Source of the DNA: Nonomuraea rhodomycinica
GTDB lineage: Bacteria > Actinomycetota > Actinomycetes > Streptosporangiales > Streptosporangiaceae
Direction of reading: 5' to 3'
NCBI RefSeq assembly: GCF_013363995.1
Contig: NZ_JABWGO010000002.1
Location: 310,001-374,000 of the forward strand
DNA length: 64,000 bases
Part shown: positions 34,928-42,661 of the stretch, one piece after another
Position numbering within the stretch: the stretch's first letter is position 1
How the letters are laid out: every line of letters begins with the position of its first letter
Position numbers and translations under genes: made by a program
The notes under the pieces: model-generated
Told to the model about the DNA's origin: nothing
Databases searched by the model: none
Seen by the model: only the letters and a program-made list of their open reading frames with translations

Positions 34928-35454
34928 CGGGGAACGGGGTGAGAACGTACGGGGCCGCGGCCTGCCGCCGGGCCGGAACGCGTGGTGCCGTCGGCGGTGG
35001 GACGGTCCTGGGCGAGGGGGATCCTCGTAGGCCCGGGCATGGGACGGCTCGTCGTAGGCCGGGGCGGCGGGCGGATCGCGGATCCATGGCGGTGGAGACC
35101 GTCATGCTCGCGCCCGTCTTCCTGCTGTTCCTCATGTTCCTGGCCGGGGCCGGGCGGGTGGTGGAGGCGCAGGGCGAGGTCAACGGCGCCGCCCGCGACG
35201 CCGCCCGCGCCGCCTCCGTACAGCGCGATCTCGACGCGGCGGGACGGGCGGCCGAAGAGGCCACCACCGCGGCGCTCCAGGGGAGTTGCGCGCAGCCGGC
35301 GGTCTCGCTCGGCCGGTCCCGCTTCGAGGCGGGCGGCCAGGTGTCGGCCGAGGTCACCTGCGAGCTCGACCTCGGGTTCCTCGGGTTCGGGGCCACGCGG
35401 CGGATGACGGGGACCGCCGTGGTGCCCCTGGAGCAGCTCAGGAGGGTGGAGTGA
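34924..35454 (+). CDS. Second TadE-like pseudopilin
   Basis: A 176-residue protein. A 53-residue Arg/Gly-rich leader ends DRG, followed by SMAVETVMLAPVFLLFLMFL, so Glu is again at mature position 5. The mature part has one helix and a domain with two cysteines (GSCAQP and VTCELD) that probably form a disulphide. ATG overlaps the previous stop. This is the position of the TadE/TadF-like minor pseudopilin in actinobacterial Tad loci. Confidence 0.83.
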   Translation: MTGNGVRTYGAAACRRAGTRGAVGGGTVLGEGDPRRPGHGTARRRPGRRADRGSMAVETVMLAPVFLLFLMFLAGAGRVVEAQGEVNGAARDAARAASVQRDLDAAGRAAEEATTAALQGSCAQPAVSLGRSRFEAGGQVSAEVTCELDLGFLGFGATRRMTGTAVVPLEQLRRVE

Positions 35455-36113
35455 ACGCGCTTCAGCGCAGGCGGAGGCTGAGCCCGGCGGCGCGAACCCG
35501 CCCGACGCCGGCGGAATCGTCAGGCTGGAGGGCGGGTGTGTCAGGCAAGGGCGCCGTACTGCCGCGTTGGAAGGCGGGTGTGCCCGGTTGGGGTGCCGTA
35601 TCGCCGCGTTGGAGGGCGGGTGTGCCCCGTCGGGATGCCGTATCGCTGGACCTGAGCGCCGGTCTCCCGTGCGGGAGGGCGGAACCGCCGGGCGCGAGGG
35701 GCGGGCGCGAGCGCGGGTCCATGTCGGTGTTCACCGTGCTGTTCTCCGTGGTGGTGTTCATGCTCGCCGGGTTGCTGGTCGACGGGGGAGCGGCCATCAA
35801 CGCGCGGCTCCGGGCGGCCGACATCGCCGAACAGGCCGCCCGCGCCGGCGCCGACAAGATCGACATCGACCATCTGCGCGCGACCGGCGAGACGCGGCTG
35901 CTCGACCAGGGCGAGGTCTGCGCCCGCGCCGAGGAACTGATCACCGCGCAGGGCGGCGACGGGGTGGGCTCGGCCTCGTGCGAGGTGGGCGGCGACCAGG
36001 CCGTCGTGACGGTCGGGGTGAACGTCGCATGGCGGGCGTTCTTCCTGGGCGCGCTCGGGTTCCAGGGCGGCGAGATGCGAGGAGAGGCGTCGGCCGGGCC
36101 CGAGGCGAGATGA
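35451..36113 (+). CDS. TadG/TadE-like membrane protein with repeat-bearing N-terminus
   Basis: A 220-residue protein. After residue 89 (RERG) comes SMSVFTVLFSVVVFMLAGLL, which resembles pseudopilin N-termini but has Phe rather than Glu at position 5; cleavage is doubtful and it may stay anchored as TadG does. The outer domain has two cysteines (EVCARA, ASCEVG). Residues 25-80 are four 14-residue repeats (RWKAGVPGWGAVSP type). The GTG start follows GGAGGG and overlaps the previous stop (GTGA). Stretches like GGEMRGEASAGPEAR end the protein. Confidence 0.8.
   Translation: MNALQRRRRLSPAARTRPTPAESSGWRAGVSGKGAVLPRWKAGVPGWGAVSPRWRAGVPRRDAVSLDLSAGLPCGRAEPPGARGGRERGSMSVFTVLFSVVVFMLAGLLVDGGAAINARLRAADIAEQAARAGADKIDIDHLRATGETRLLDQGEVCARAEELITAQGGDGVGSASCEVGGDQAVVTVGVNVAWRAFFLGALGFQGGEMRGEASAGPEAR
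35523..35690. repeat. 42-bp tandem repeat, four copies, in the TadG-like leader
   Basis: Four in-frame 42-bp units encode RWKAGVPGWGAVSP-type peptides. The unit length is the same as in the tadE leader 1.2 kb upstream, but the sequence is unrelated. Confidence 0.87.
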
Positions 36114-36187
36114 GCCAGACCGATTCCCGCCGGTCGATGGATGCGGGAGCGATGAGCACCCACGCTTGACCTGAGGAAGGAGAGGCG

Positions 36188-39100
36188 ATGCCGACGCCAG
36201 AGCCACCCGGACCGCCATGGCGCGACCCCACCGGCGACCGGCCACGCCTCCCCGGCCGTCCGGTTCCGCCCCCCGCGCGGGGGGCGGATGATTCGCCGAC
36301 CGCTCCTGGCTCGCGGTCGTCCGGCGGCTCCTCCGACCCCTCCGCGGGTGGCCGGCCTGCCGCGGGGCCGTGGCAGGCTCCGCGGCCGTCCGAGTACGCG
36401 GGGGACTGGCGTTCCGGCGGGACGGGGCGGGGGCGGTCCGGAAGGGAACGTTCCCGCGATGAGCTCTCCGAGGGCGAACGGGCTGCGGAGGAGCCGAGTG
36501 GCCGGGCGGGGGCGCGTGACAGCGGGCCGAGACAGGCTCTGGGATCACGTGGTGACCGGGTGCGGGAGTCGATGTCCGCTCAGGAACGGGTTCGGGAAGC
36601 CTGGCAGAGCCGCGAGCGCGAACGCGAGCGTGACCGCGAACGGCAGGCCGCCGACCGGCGGGAGCGCGAAGGGCGGCTCGGGCGCGGACGTCGGCGAGAT
36701 GCTGACCGGGACGAATGGTCGGCGGGGCAGGGGGCGGCGGGACGAAGGCTGCAGGGGCAAGGGCCGGCAGGACGAAGGCTGCAGGGGCAAGGGCCGGCGG
36801 GACCACGGCAGGAGAGGCGAGGGCCAGGGCTGGAAGGGCAAGGCTCGGGGGACTCGGGGCGTGGCTTCGGGCAGGTCGGTTCGGGGCAGGGGCGTGGTTT
36901 CGGGCAAGGGCGCGGTCAGGGGCCGGGGCATGCGCGTGTCTCCCCCCGCCGAGGCCCCGGGGACGTGGTCGCCGGGCTCGGGGCGCTCGTCGTCCTGGTC
37001 GCGCTCGTCGGTGGTGTGCCGTACGCGCTGCTGAGGTTCGCCGGGCCGCCCATCGCCCCCGAACTGCTCGACCTGGACCTCCTCACCAGCAGCGTCGGCC
37101 CGTCGACGATCGTGGCCGTCCTCGTCCTGTTCGTGTGGATCGCCTGGTTGCAGCTCGTCGCGTGCGTCATGGTCGAGGTGTACGCGGGGGTGCGCCGGGT
37201 CGGCATGCCGGCCCGTGTCCCGTTCTCCGGGACCACCCAGGCCCTGGCCAACCGGCTCGTCTCGGCGGTGCTGCTGTTGTTCACCGCCGGGGCCGTGGCC
37301 GTGCCCGTCGCGCGCCTCGGCATGACGCCGCCCGCCGCGCCGCCCGTGGCCACCGTCGCGTTCACCGCGCCGGTCGCGGACCAGCAAGAGGAGCAGCCGC
37401 ACACGGCGCGCGTGAAGAAGGTGTACGTCGTGCAGCCGCCTCATGGCCGCCACCACGAAAGCCTGTGGGAGATCGCCGAGAAGTGCCTCGGCGACGGCCG
37501 CCGCTACCCCGAGATCTTCCGGCTCAACCAGCACAAGGAGCAGCCCGACGGCGCCCGCCTGCGGATGGCCGACCTGATCAGGCCCGGCTGGGTCCTCGAC
37601 ATGCCCGACGACGCCCGCCACGCTCACGTCGTCCCCGCCGACCAGGCGCGGGCGCAGACGCTGCGCGAGCACCCGGGGCGGGTCTCCACGGGCCCGGGTC
37701 GCGCCGCCGACGAGGTACGCCAGGAAGTCACGCACCATGCCCCCAGGCACCACGCCGACCAGCGGCAGGGCACCGAGCACCGCCAAGCCCCGGAGCAGCG
37801 GCAGCAGCAGGAACAACAGCAGGGCCTCGACCTCGTCGACTACCTGGCGGGCGCCTCGCTGGCCGCCGCCGGGCTGCTGGCGCTGCTCGGCAGGCGGCGC
37901 CGGGAGCAGTTGTGGCGGCGGGCGTTCGGCCGTCGCATCGCGCGCCCGCGCGGTGACGCCGCCAGCGCCGAGGTCGCGCTGCGCATCGGCGCCGACGCCC
38001 CCGGCACACGCCTGCTGGACATCGGCCTCCGGGTGCTGGGCGCCGAACTGGCCGCGCAGGGCCGCACACCGCCGACCGTGTACGCGGCGCACCTGTCGGC
38101 CCGCAACCTCGACCTGTGGATCCACCCTCCGGACGGGGACGCCCCCGCCCCGTGGACCGTGCAGGACGGCGGCCAGGTGTGGCGGCTGCCGGCGCACGAG
38201 GGACGCCTGCTGGCCGAGCGCTGGGACGCCACAGCCGCAGCCGCAGTCACCGCCTCCGCCTCCGGCAACGTCACCGGCCAGGCTGCCGCCACCGGCAACG
38301 TCACCGCCCAGGCTTCCGCCACCGGTGGGGTCCGTGGGGTCGGCCCGGCCGGTGGCAGATCGGGAGGTGTCCCGTATGCGAGTGGTGGGTCGGCTGCGGT
38401 CGGTGGCAGGTCGGGCGATGTCTCATACACGGGAGGGCGGCTTGGCCCGACGGGTGGTGTCCCGTACGCGGGTGATGGGCCGGGTCCGGCGGGTGGAAGG
38501 TCCCGAGATGTCTCGTATGCGGGAAGTGGGCTCGGGCCGGCAGGCGGCGTCCCGTACGCGGCGGGCAGGCCGGGTGGCGCGCCGTACCCCGGGCTGGTGT
38601 CGCTGGGAACCGACGCCGGCGGCAGGGTGCTCGTCGACCTGGAGGCGGCACAGGGCCTGATCAACATCCGCGGCCCGCAGACCACCGCGGCGCTCGCCGC
38701 GCTGGCCGTCGAGCTGGCCACCAACCGCTGGTCCGACGGCATGAGCGTCACGCTCGTCGGGTTCGGCGAGGAGCTGACCGCGATCGCGCCCGACCGGGTG
38801 AGGTCGGTGGGCAGCCTGGCCGAGGTGCTGCCGGAACTGGAGGCGTCCGCCGCCCCCCGCCAGGAGGTGCTGACGGGCCGCGTCACCGGGCGCCGGCGCG
38901 ACGCCCACTACCTGCTGTCCGCCGTCACCCCCACCCAGGAGGAGGCCCGCCGGCTCGCGCTGCTGGCGCGCAACGACACGGCCGGCTACGTGGTGACCGG
39001 CGACGTCCCCCACGCCACCTGGACCCTGGAGATCACCCCGGAGGGCAAGGCCCGGATCGCCGAGCTGGGGTTCGAGGTGACCGCCCAGCTCCTGCCGCGC

Positions 39101-39949
39101 CGGCACTACCAGGCGCTCGTCGAGCTGTTCCGTACGGCCGGCAGGTACGACGGCGAGCCGATCGCCGAGGCCGAGCCGCTGGAGGACCTCCAGCCCCCGG
39201 AGGTGGAGGTCCGGATGCTCGGCCCGATCGAGATCGCCGGACTCCGCCCCCTGGAGGAGGGCCGGATGGCGCTGGCCGCGGAGATGCTGGTGTACCTGGC
39301 CACGCATCCCGGCGGTGTCCATCCGGTCGTCCTGGGCGGCGTGCTGTGGCCGCGCGGCGTGCAGGCCATGGTCCGCGACGCCACGATCGCGCGGGTGGCC
39401 GACTGGCTCGGCGAGGCGCACCTGCGGGTGGACGATGCGGGCCGGCTGAGCCTCGGGCCGGGGGTGCGCACGGACTGGGCGCTGTTCCGGGAGCTGGTGC
39501 GCCGGTCGCACCGGGACACGGCGGCGCGGGCCGTGCTGCTCGAACGGGCGCTCGGGCTGGTGCGCGGTCCGCTGCTGAGCGGGCGCCCGCCGGGCCGGTA
39601 CGCCTGGCTGGCGGCCGACGACCTGGAGTACGACGTGTCGGCGGCCGTTGCGGACGCGGCCCACCGGCTGTGTGAGCTGCGGCTCGCGCAGAGGGAGCCG
39701 GAGGCGGCGGTAGCGGCTGTACGGGCGGCGTTGCTGCTGGCGGCCGACGACGAGGGGTTGTGGCGCGACCTGCTGCGCGCGACGCACGCGACGCGCGACT
39801 TCGTGCGGTTGCGCGCGGTGGTCGACGCGCTGACCAGGCGATCGGGGGCGTACGCCTACACGGGCGGGCTGGCGCCGGAGACCGAGGCGCTGATCGACGA
39901 ACTGCTGCCCGCCTGGCGTATCCACGTGGTGAGGGAGTCGACGGCATGA
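36188..39949 (+). CDS. Membrane LysM protein with C-terminal SARP/BTAD regulator domain
   Basis: A 1253-residue protein. Residues 1-250 are disordered, Pro/Arg-rich and repeat-bearing. Three membrane segments lie at about 258-280, 306-335 and 355-378. A LysM domain covers about 410-475 (SLWEIAEKCLGDGRRYPEIF). A fourth membrane segment lies at about 548-570 (YLAGASLAAAGLLALL). A Gly/Tyr repeat zone spans about 690-800. An OmpR-like winged helix (VEVRMLGPIEIAGL) and a BTAD helical domain occupy about 1010-1250. Counting membrane segments puts LysM outside and BTAD in the cytoplasm. AAGGAGAGGCG precedes the ATG. The 74-base gap from the pilus genes suggests co-transcription. A wall-sensing regulator of the pilus is inference. 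Confidence 0.88.
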   Translation: MPTPEPPGPPWRDPTGDRPRLPGRPVPPPARGADDSPTAPGSRSSGGSSDPSAGGRPAAGPWQAPRPSEYAGDWRSGGTGRGRSGRERSRDELSEGERAAEEPSGRAGARDSGPRQALGSRGDRVRESMSAQERVREAWQSRERERERDRERQAADRREREGRLGRGRRRDADRDEWSAGQGAAGRRLQGQGPAGRRLQGQGPAGPRQERRGPGLEGQGSGDSGRGFGQVGSGQGRGFGQGRGQGPGHARVSPRRGPGDVVAGLGALVVLVALVGGVPYALLRFAGPPIAPELLDLDLLTSSVGPSTIVAVLVLFVWIAWLQLVACVMVEVYAGVRRVGMPARVPFSGTTQALANRLVSAVLLLFTAGAVAVPVARLGMTPPAAPPVATVAFTAPVADQQEEQPHTARVKKVYVVQPPHGRHHESLWEIAEKCLGDGRRYPEIFRLNQHKEQPDGARLRMADLIRPGWVLDMPDDARHAHVVPADQARAQTLREHPGRVSTGPGRAADEVRQEVTHHAPRHHADQRQGTEHRQAPEQRQQQEQQQGLDLVDYLAGASLAAAGLLALLGRRRREQLWRRAFGRRIARPRGDAASAEVALRIGADAPGTRLLDIGLRVLGAELAAQGRTPPTVYAAHLSARNLDLWIHPPDGDAPAPWTVQDGGQVWRLPAHEGRLLAERWDATAAAAVTASASGNVTGQAAATGNVTAQASATGGVRGVGPAGGRSGGVPYASGGSAAVGGRSGDVSYTGGRLGPTGGVPYAGDGPGPAGGRSRDVSYAGSGLGPAGGVPYAAGRPGGAPYPGLVSLGTDAGGRVLVDLEAAQGLINIRGPQTTAALAALAVELATNRWSDGMSVTLVGFGEELTAIAPDRVRSVGSLAEVLPELEASAAPRQEVLTGRVTGRRRDAHYLLSAVTPTQEEARRLALLARNDTAGYVVTGDVPHATWTLEITPEGKARIAELGFEVTAQLLPRRHYQALVELFRTAGRYDGEPIAEAEPLEDLQPPEVEVRMLGPIEIAGLRPLEEGRMALAAEMLVYLATHPGGVHPVVLGGVLWPRGVQAMVRDATIARVADWLGEAHLRVDDAGRLSLGPGVRTDWALFRELVRRSHRDTAARAVLLERALGLVRGPLLSGRPPGRYAWLAADDLEYDVSAAVADAAHRLCELRLAQREPEAAVAAVRAALLLAADDEGLWRDLLRATHATRDFVRLRAVVDALTRRSGAYAYTGGLAPETEALIDELLPAWRIHVVRESTA
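36741..36800. repeat. two 30-bp tandem repeats in the LysM-BTAD gene
   Basis: Two nearly identical 30-bp units encode GRRLQGQGPA in the disordered N-terminus. More diverged GQG- and GFGQ-coding copies continue to about 36930. Confidence 0.8.
38331..38580. repeat. degenerate tandem repeat GGVPYA/GDVSYA in the LysM-BTAD gene
   Basis: Five to six in-frame units of 16-18 residues alternate GGVPYA and RSGDVSYT motifs. An 11-residue unit (ASGNVTGQAA) precedes them from about 38250. They separate two otherwise ordinary globular segments. Confidence 0.8.
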
Positions 39950-40920
39950 CATCCGCAGGAGGGTTCCGGCTGAGCGAGGCGGTCGGCGGCGCGCCGACGG
40001 TGCGGGGGTTCCCGCTGGGCACGGCGGTCGGTGGCACGTGGACCGCGCAGAAGATGCGGTTGAGCGCCGCGGTCGTTGGCGGGCTGATCGTGCCTGCGTT
40101 CCGGATGGGCGCGGCGGTCGCTGGCGCGCGGATCGTGCACAGGGCGTGGTTGAGCGGGGCGGTTCCTGGCGTGCGGAACGTGCGGAGGCTTCGGCTCGGT
40201 GAGAGGGCCGGTGGTGTGCTGCCGGTGAGACGTCGCAGGTGGGGGGCGGCGCTGCTGGTGGCGGCGTCGGTCGTGCTCGCCGGGTGCGGTGAGGCCGCGC
40301 GCCCGTACACGCCGGGGGACGGCCCCGGAACGGGGACGGGGACGCCGGCCGCCGCCGCGTCCGGCGGGCCGAGCGCCGCGAGCAGCGCGGACACCGCCGT
40401 CACCCCGCCGAGCACGGAAGGCTCGGGCGAGCCGTCGGCGAGCAGCCCGGCGATCCCGCGCGGCACCCAGACGGTGCGGATCGGCGACACGCTGCGGGTC
40501 CGCATCGAATGGCCGTCCGGCGCCGACCCGCTGGTGCGGCTCGTCGCCGACTACTACGTGGCCTCGCGGCGAGCCGTGGTCACCGGTGACGACGGTTACC
40601 TCGACAACCTGGAGTACGACGCCGTGGACATCGCCGGCCGGTGGGTGGACGAGTTCGCCGACCAGGAGCGGACCCTGCGCGGCGTCGCCCGCCTGTACAA
40701 CCTGCGCGTCGCGTCCGTCATGGGCAAGGGCGCGCAGGTCAACGCGTGCGTCGACGAGACGGGAGTGCGCCTGGTGTCCACGCGCACCGGCAAGGCGGTC
40801 CCGCGGCAGCCGCCCTGGACGCGCGCCCCGTACATGCAGGGCGTCGCCGCGCACCGCTACGACGGCGGTGTGTGGCGCATCCGGGCCTTCGTGACCGGTG
40901 AGGAAGGGTGCACCCGATGA
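39946..40920 (+). CDS. Lipoprotein of the Tad locus with repeat-encoded N-terminal extension
   Basis: Read from the ATG that overlaps the upstream stop, this is 324 residues, but the first 93 are six 15-residue repeats. An in-frame GTG at 40225 would instead give a textbook lipoprotein signal (MRRRRWGAALLVAASVVLAGC, lipobox LAGC), which I think is the true N-terminus of the exported protein. The mature part has a Thr/Ser/Pro linker, then a ~150-residue domain (QTVRIGDTLRVRIEWPSG onward) with cysteines near the end. The stop overlaps the next start. The family is unknown to me; similar lipoproteins accompany actinobacterial pilus/LysM loci. Confidence 0.75.
   Translation: MTSAGGFRLSEAVGGAPTVRGFPLGTAVGGTWTAQKMRLSAAVVGGLIVPAFRMGAAVAGARIVHRAWLSGAVPGVRNVRRLRLGERAGGVLPVRRRRWGAALLVAASVVLAGCGEAARPYTPGDGPGTGTGTPAAAASGGPSAASSADTAVTPPSTEGSGEPSASSPAIPRGTQTVRIGDTLRVRIEWPSGADPLVRLVADYYVASRRAVVTGDDGYLDNLEYDAVDIAGRWVDEFADQERTLRGVARLYNLRVASVMGKGAQVNACVDETGVRLVSTRTGKAVPRQPPWTRAPYMQGVAAHRYDGGVWRIRAFVTGEEGCTR
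39964..40233. repeat. 45-bp tandem repeat, six copies, at the start of the lipoprotein gene
   Basis: Six exact-length 45-bp units encode FRLSEAVGGAPTVRG-type peptides. The sixth copy contains the GTG (40225) and the first arginines of the lipoprotein signal, so the repeat grew out of, or into, the translation start region. Confidence 0.9.
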
Positions 40921-41984
40921 AGCCACTGATCGCGGCGCTGGTCGCCGGCCTGCTGGCGACCAGCGCAGGTGTCCACGCGACCGCCGCGGGCGTCCACACG
41001 ACGGGCGCGGGCGTCCGCGCGACGGGCGCAGGCCCGGCCGCCGCCGCGGGTGTCCGCGGGGTCTCCGCAGCCGTACGCGGAAAGGCGCCCGCGCGCGATC
41101 CGGGCGGCGGCTCCCCCGAGGTGACGGGTACGCAGAAGGGCCGCACCAGCGTCATCAGCCTCAAGAACTCGCGGATCGTCCTCAGCGGCAACGGCGTCAA
41201 GGCCGGCCGGCGTGACGGCTACCGGCTGACCAGCCCCTGCTGGTACGAGCCGGGCCCGACCCCGGAGGAGATGCTCAAGCAGCAGTCCGACTCGGCCACC
41301 CACTTCAACCGGATCAAGGCCGGCGAGGAGAGCTTCCTGCGCTTCCTGGAGCAGTTCAAGGACAAGATCGGCAAACCGGGGCGCTGGTGGACGCCCGCCT
41401 ACAGCGAGGACGACCCGCGGGGCATCTCGTGCTGGACCGGTCTGGAGATGTTCATCTTCGTGCCTCCCAACACCACGCCGCCCCAGGGCATCACGGTCCG
41501 CGAGCTGACCGACATCGCGCGGGCCGCGCTGACGGTGCCGGAGCCGAAGGTCCGGCTGAACCCCGACGCGAAGAGCTTCGTGAACCTGCCGACCTGGGTG
41601 TGGCTGGACGGCGTAGGCGAGACCAGGCGGACCGCCACGGCGACCATCCCCGGCGTCATGAGCGCGACCGTCGTGGCCACGCTCAAGAGCATCGACATCG
41701 ACCCGGGCACCTCCGGCGACCGGGCCAAGGTGGCGGAGGACTGCGGGGCCTCGGGCAAGCCGTACGTGAAGGGCGGCACGTACACCTGCGGCGTGAGCTA
41801 CCTGCGCGCGTCGCTCGACCAGCCGCGTGAGGTGTACCAGCTCACGGTGACGACCGTCTGGCCGGTGGAGGTGGCCGACCCGGGCGTGGACGTGCAGTAC
41901 CAGCCGGTGCGGGTGGGCGTCACGCGCGACGTGCCGGTCGGCGAGGTGCAGAGCAGCGTCCGCGACGACGGTGCCACCGGCTGA
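40917..41984 (+). CDS. Secreted protein of the Tad locus
   Basis: A 355-residue protein with a signal peptide (MKPLIAALVAGLLATSAGV). A 21-residue zone of 7-residue repeats (AGVHATA type) extends the cleavage region. The mature ~290-residue domain has four cysteines (SPCWYEP, ISCWTG, EDCGAS, YTCGVS), a WWTPAYSEDD motif and an immunoglobulin-like C-terminal half. Helical EEMLKQQSDSATHFNRI follows the first cysteine. ATG overlaps the lipoprotein stop; GAGGAAGGG is upstream. I do not recognise the family. The disulphide-rich, co-transcribed pattern suggests an extracellular partner of the pilus or LysM protein. Confidence 0.75.
   Translation: MKPLIAALVAGLLATSAGVHATAAGVHTTGAGVRATGAGPAAAAGVRGVSAAVRGKAPARDPGGGSPEVTGTQKGRTSVISLKNSRIVLSGNGVKAGRRDGYRLTSPCWYEPGPTPEEMLKQQSDSATHFNRIKAGEESFLRFLEQFKDKIGKPGRWWTPAYSEDDPRGISCWTGLEMFIFVPPNTTPPQGITVRELTDIARAALTVPEPKVRLNPDAKSFVNLPTWVWLDGVGETRRTATATIPGVMSATVVATLKSIDIDPGTSGDRAKVAEDCGASGKPYVKGGTYTCGVSYLRASLDQPREVYQLTVTTVWPVEVADPGVDVQYQPVRVGVTRDVPVGEVQSSVRDDGATG
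40965..41027. repeat. 21-bp tandem repeat, three copies, after the signal peptide
   Basis: Three in-frame units encode AGVHATA, AGVHTTG and AGVRATG, exactly where signal peptidase would cut (A-x-A-like sites in each unit). Confidence 0.82.
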
Positions 41985-42140
41985 GCGAGCGACCCCGAGC
42001 GGCGGGACAGCACCACCCGCTGAGCGAGCAACCCGGAGCGACCCCGAGCGGCGCGGCGGCACCGACCCCGAGCGGCGCGGCGGCACCGGCGCCGGGCGGG
42101 GCGGCACAGGGACGGGGACGGGGACGGGGACGGGGACGGG
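41985..42140. repeat. intergenic tandem repeats including (GGGGAC)n
   Basis: ACCCCGAGCGGCG-containing units recur about five times from 41991 to 42080. From about 42109 to 42139 GGGGAC is repeated five to six times. The G-runs on the plus strand could form a quadruplex. The block lies exactly between the 3' ends of the convergent Tad-locus and MarR genes, where a terminator is expected. Confidence 0.85.
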
Positions 42141-42572
42141 TCAGGCGATGACGGCGGCCAGGGGAGCCAGCTCGGGCACCTCGGCCGCCTCCGCCAGCAC
42201 CTCCTTCAGCACCGTGTCGTGCGTGGGCCCGGCCGCGGCGAGAAGCTCCCGCCCCTCCGGGGTCACCTCGGAGTAGATGCCGCGCCGGTCGTCCTCGCAC
42301 AGGTAGCGGCGGAGCAGGCCGCGGTTCTCCAGCCGGGTGACGAGCCTGGTGGTGGCGCTCTGGCTGAGCACGACCGCGCGGGCGAGCTGCTGCATGCGCA
42401 TGTGCCAGCCGTCCTGCCTGGCCAGCACGTCGAGCACGGTGTATTCGCTCACACTCAGCTCGTGCTCCTTCTGCAGGGCCTTCTCCAGCCGGTCCTCGAT
42501 CCGCGCGTGCAGCGCGGCGAGCCGGCGCCAGCCCTGGGCGCGGGCCTCGGCGGCGTCGTCGGGCAGCGGCAT
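42141..42572 (-). CDS. MarR-family transcriptional regulator
   Basis: A 143-residue winged-helix regulator. The core SVSEYTVLDVLARQDGWHMRMQ (residues about 40-61, given by its ends) leads into the recognition helix LSQSATTRLVTRLENRGLL and the wing CEDDRRGIYSEVTPEG. ATG at 42572 follows GGGAGG at seven bases. It is divergent from an MFS efflux gene with 89 bp between starts and an inverted repeat between them, the standard MarR-efflux arrangement. The MFS protein is therefore its likely target. Confidence 0.92.
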   Translation of the reverse strand: MPLPDDAAEARAQGWRRLAALHARIEDRLEKALQKEHELSVSEYTVLDVLARQDGWHMRMQQLARAVVLSQSATTRLVTRLENRGLLRRYLCEDDRRGIYSEVTPEGRELLAAAGPTHDTVLKEVLAEAAEVPELAPLAAVIA

Positions 42573-42603
42573 GTGACACCTCCCAGGCATCGTTGTATGG
42601 TGA

Positions 42604-42642
42604 GTTAGTCGGCGTGTGCAAATAATGTCCACGCTTACTAAC
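42604..42642. promoter_or_regulatory. MarR-type operator between marR and the MFS gene
   Basis: GTTAGT and ACTAAC bound an imperfect inverted repeat whose 13-base arms match at 11 positions (GTTAGTCGGCGTG against GTTAGTAAGCGTG). The central CAAATAAT is AT-rich and could be part of a -10. The position, 20 bases before the MFS start, fits repression of both genes. Confidence 0.68.
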
Positions 42643-42661
42643 GTCGTCTGAGGAGTATTCT

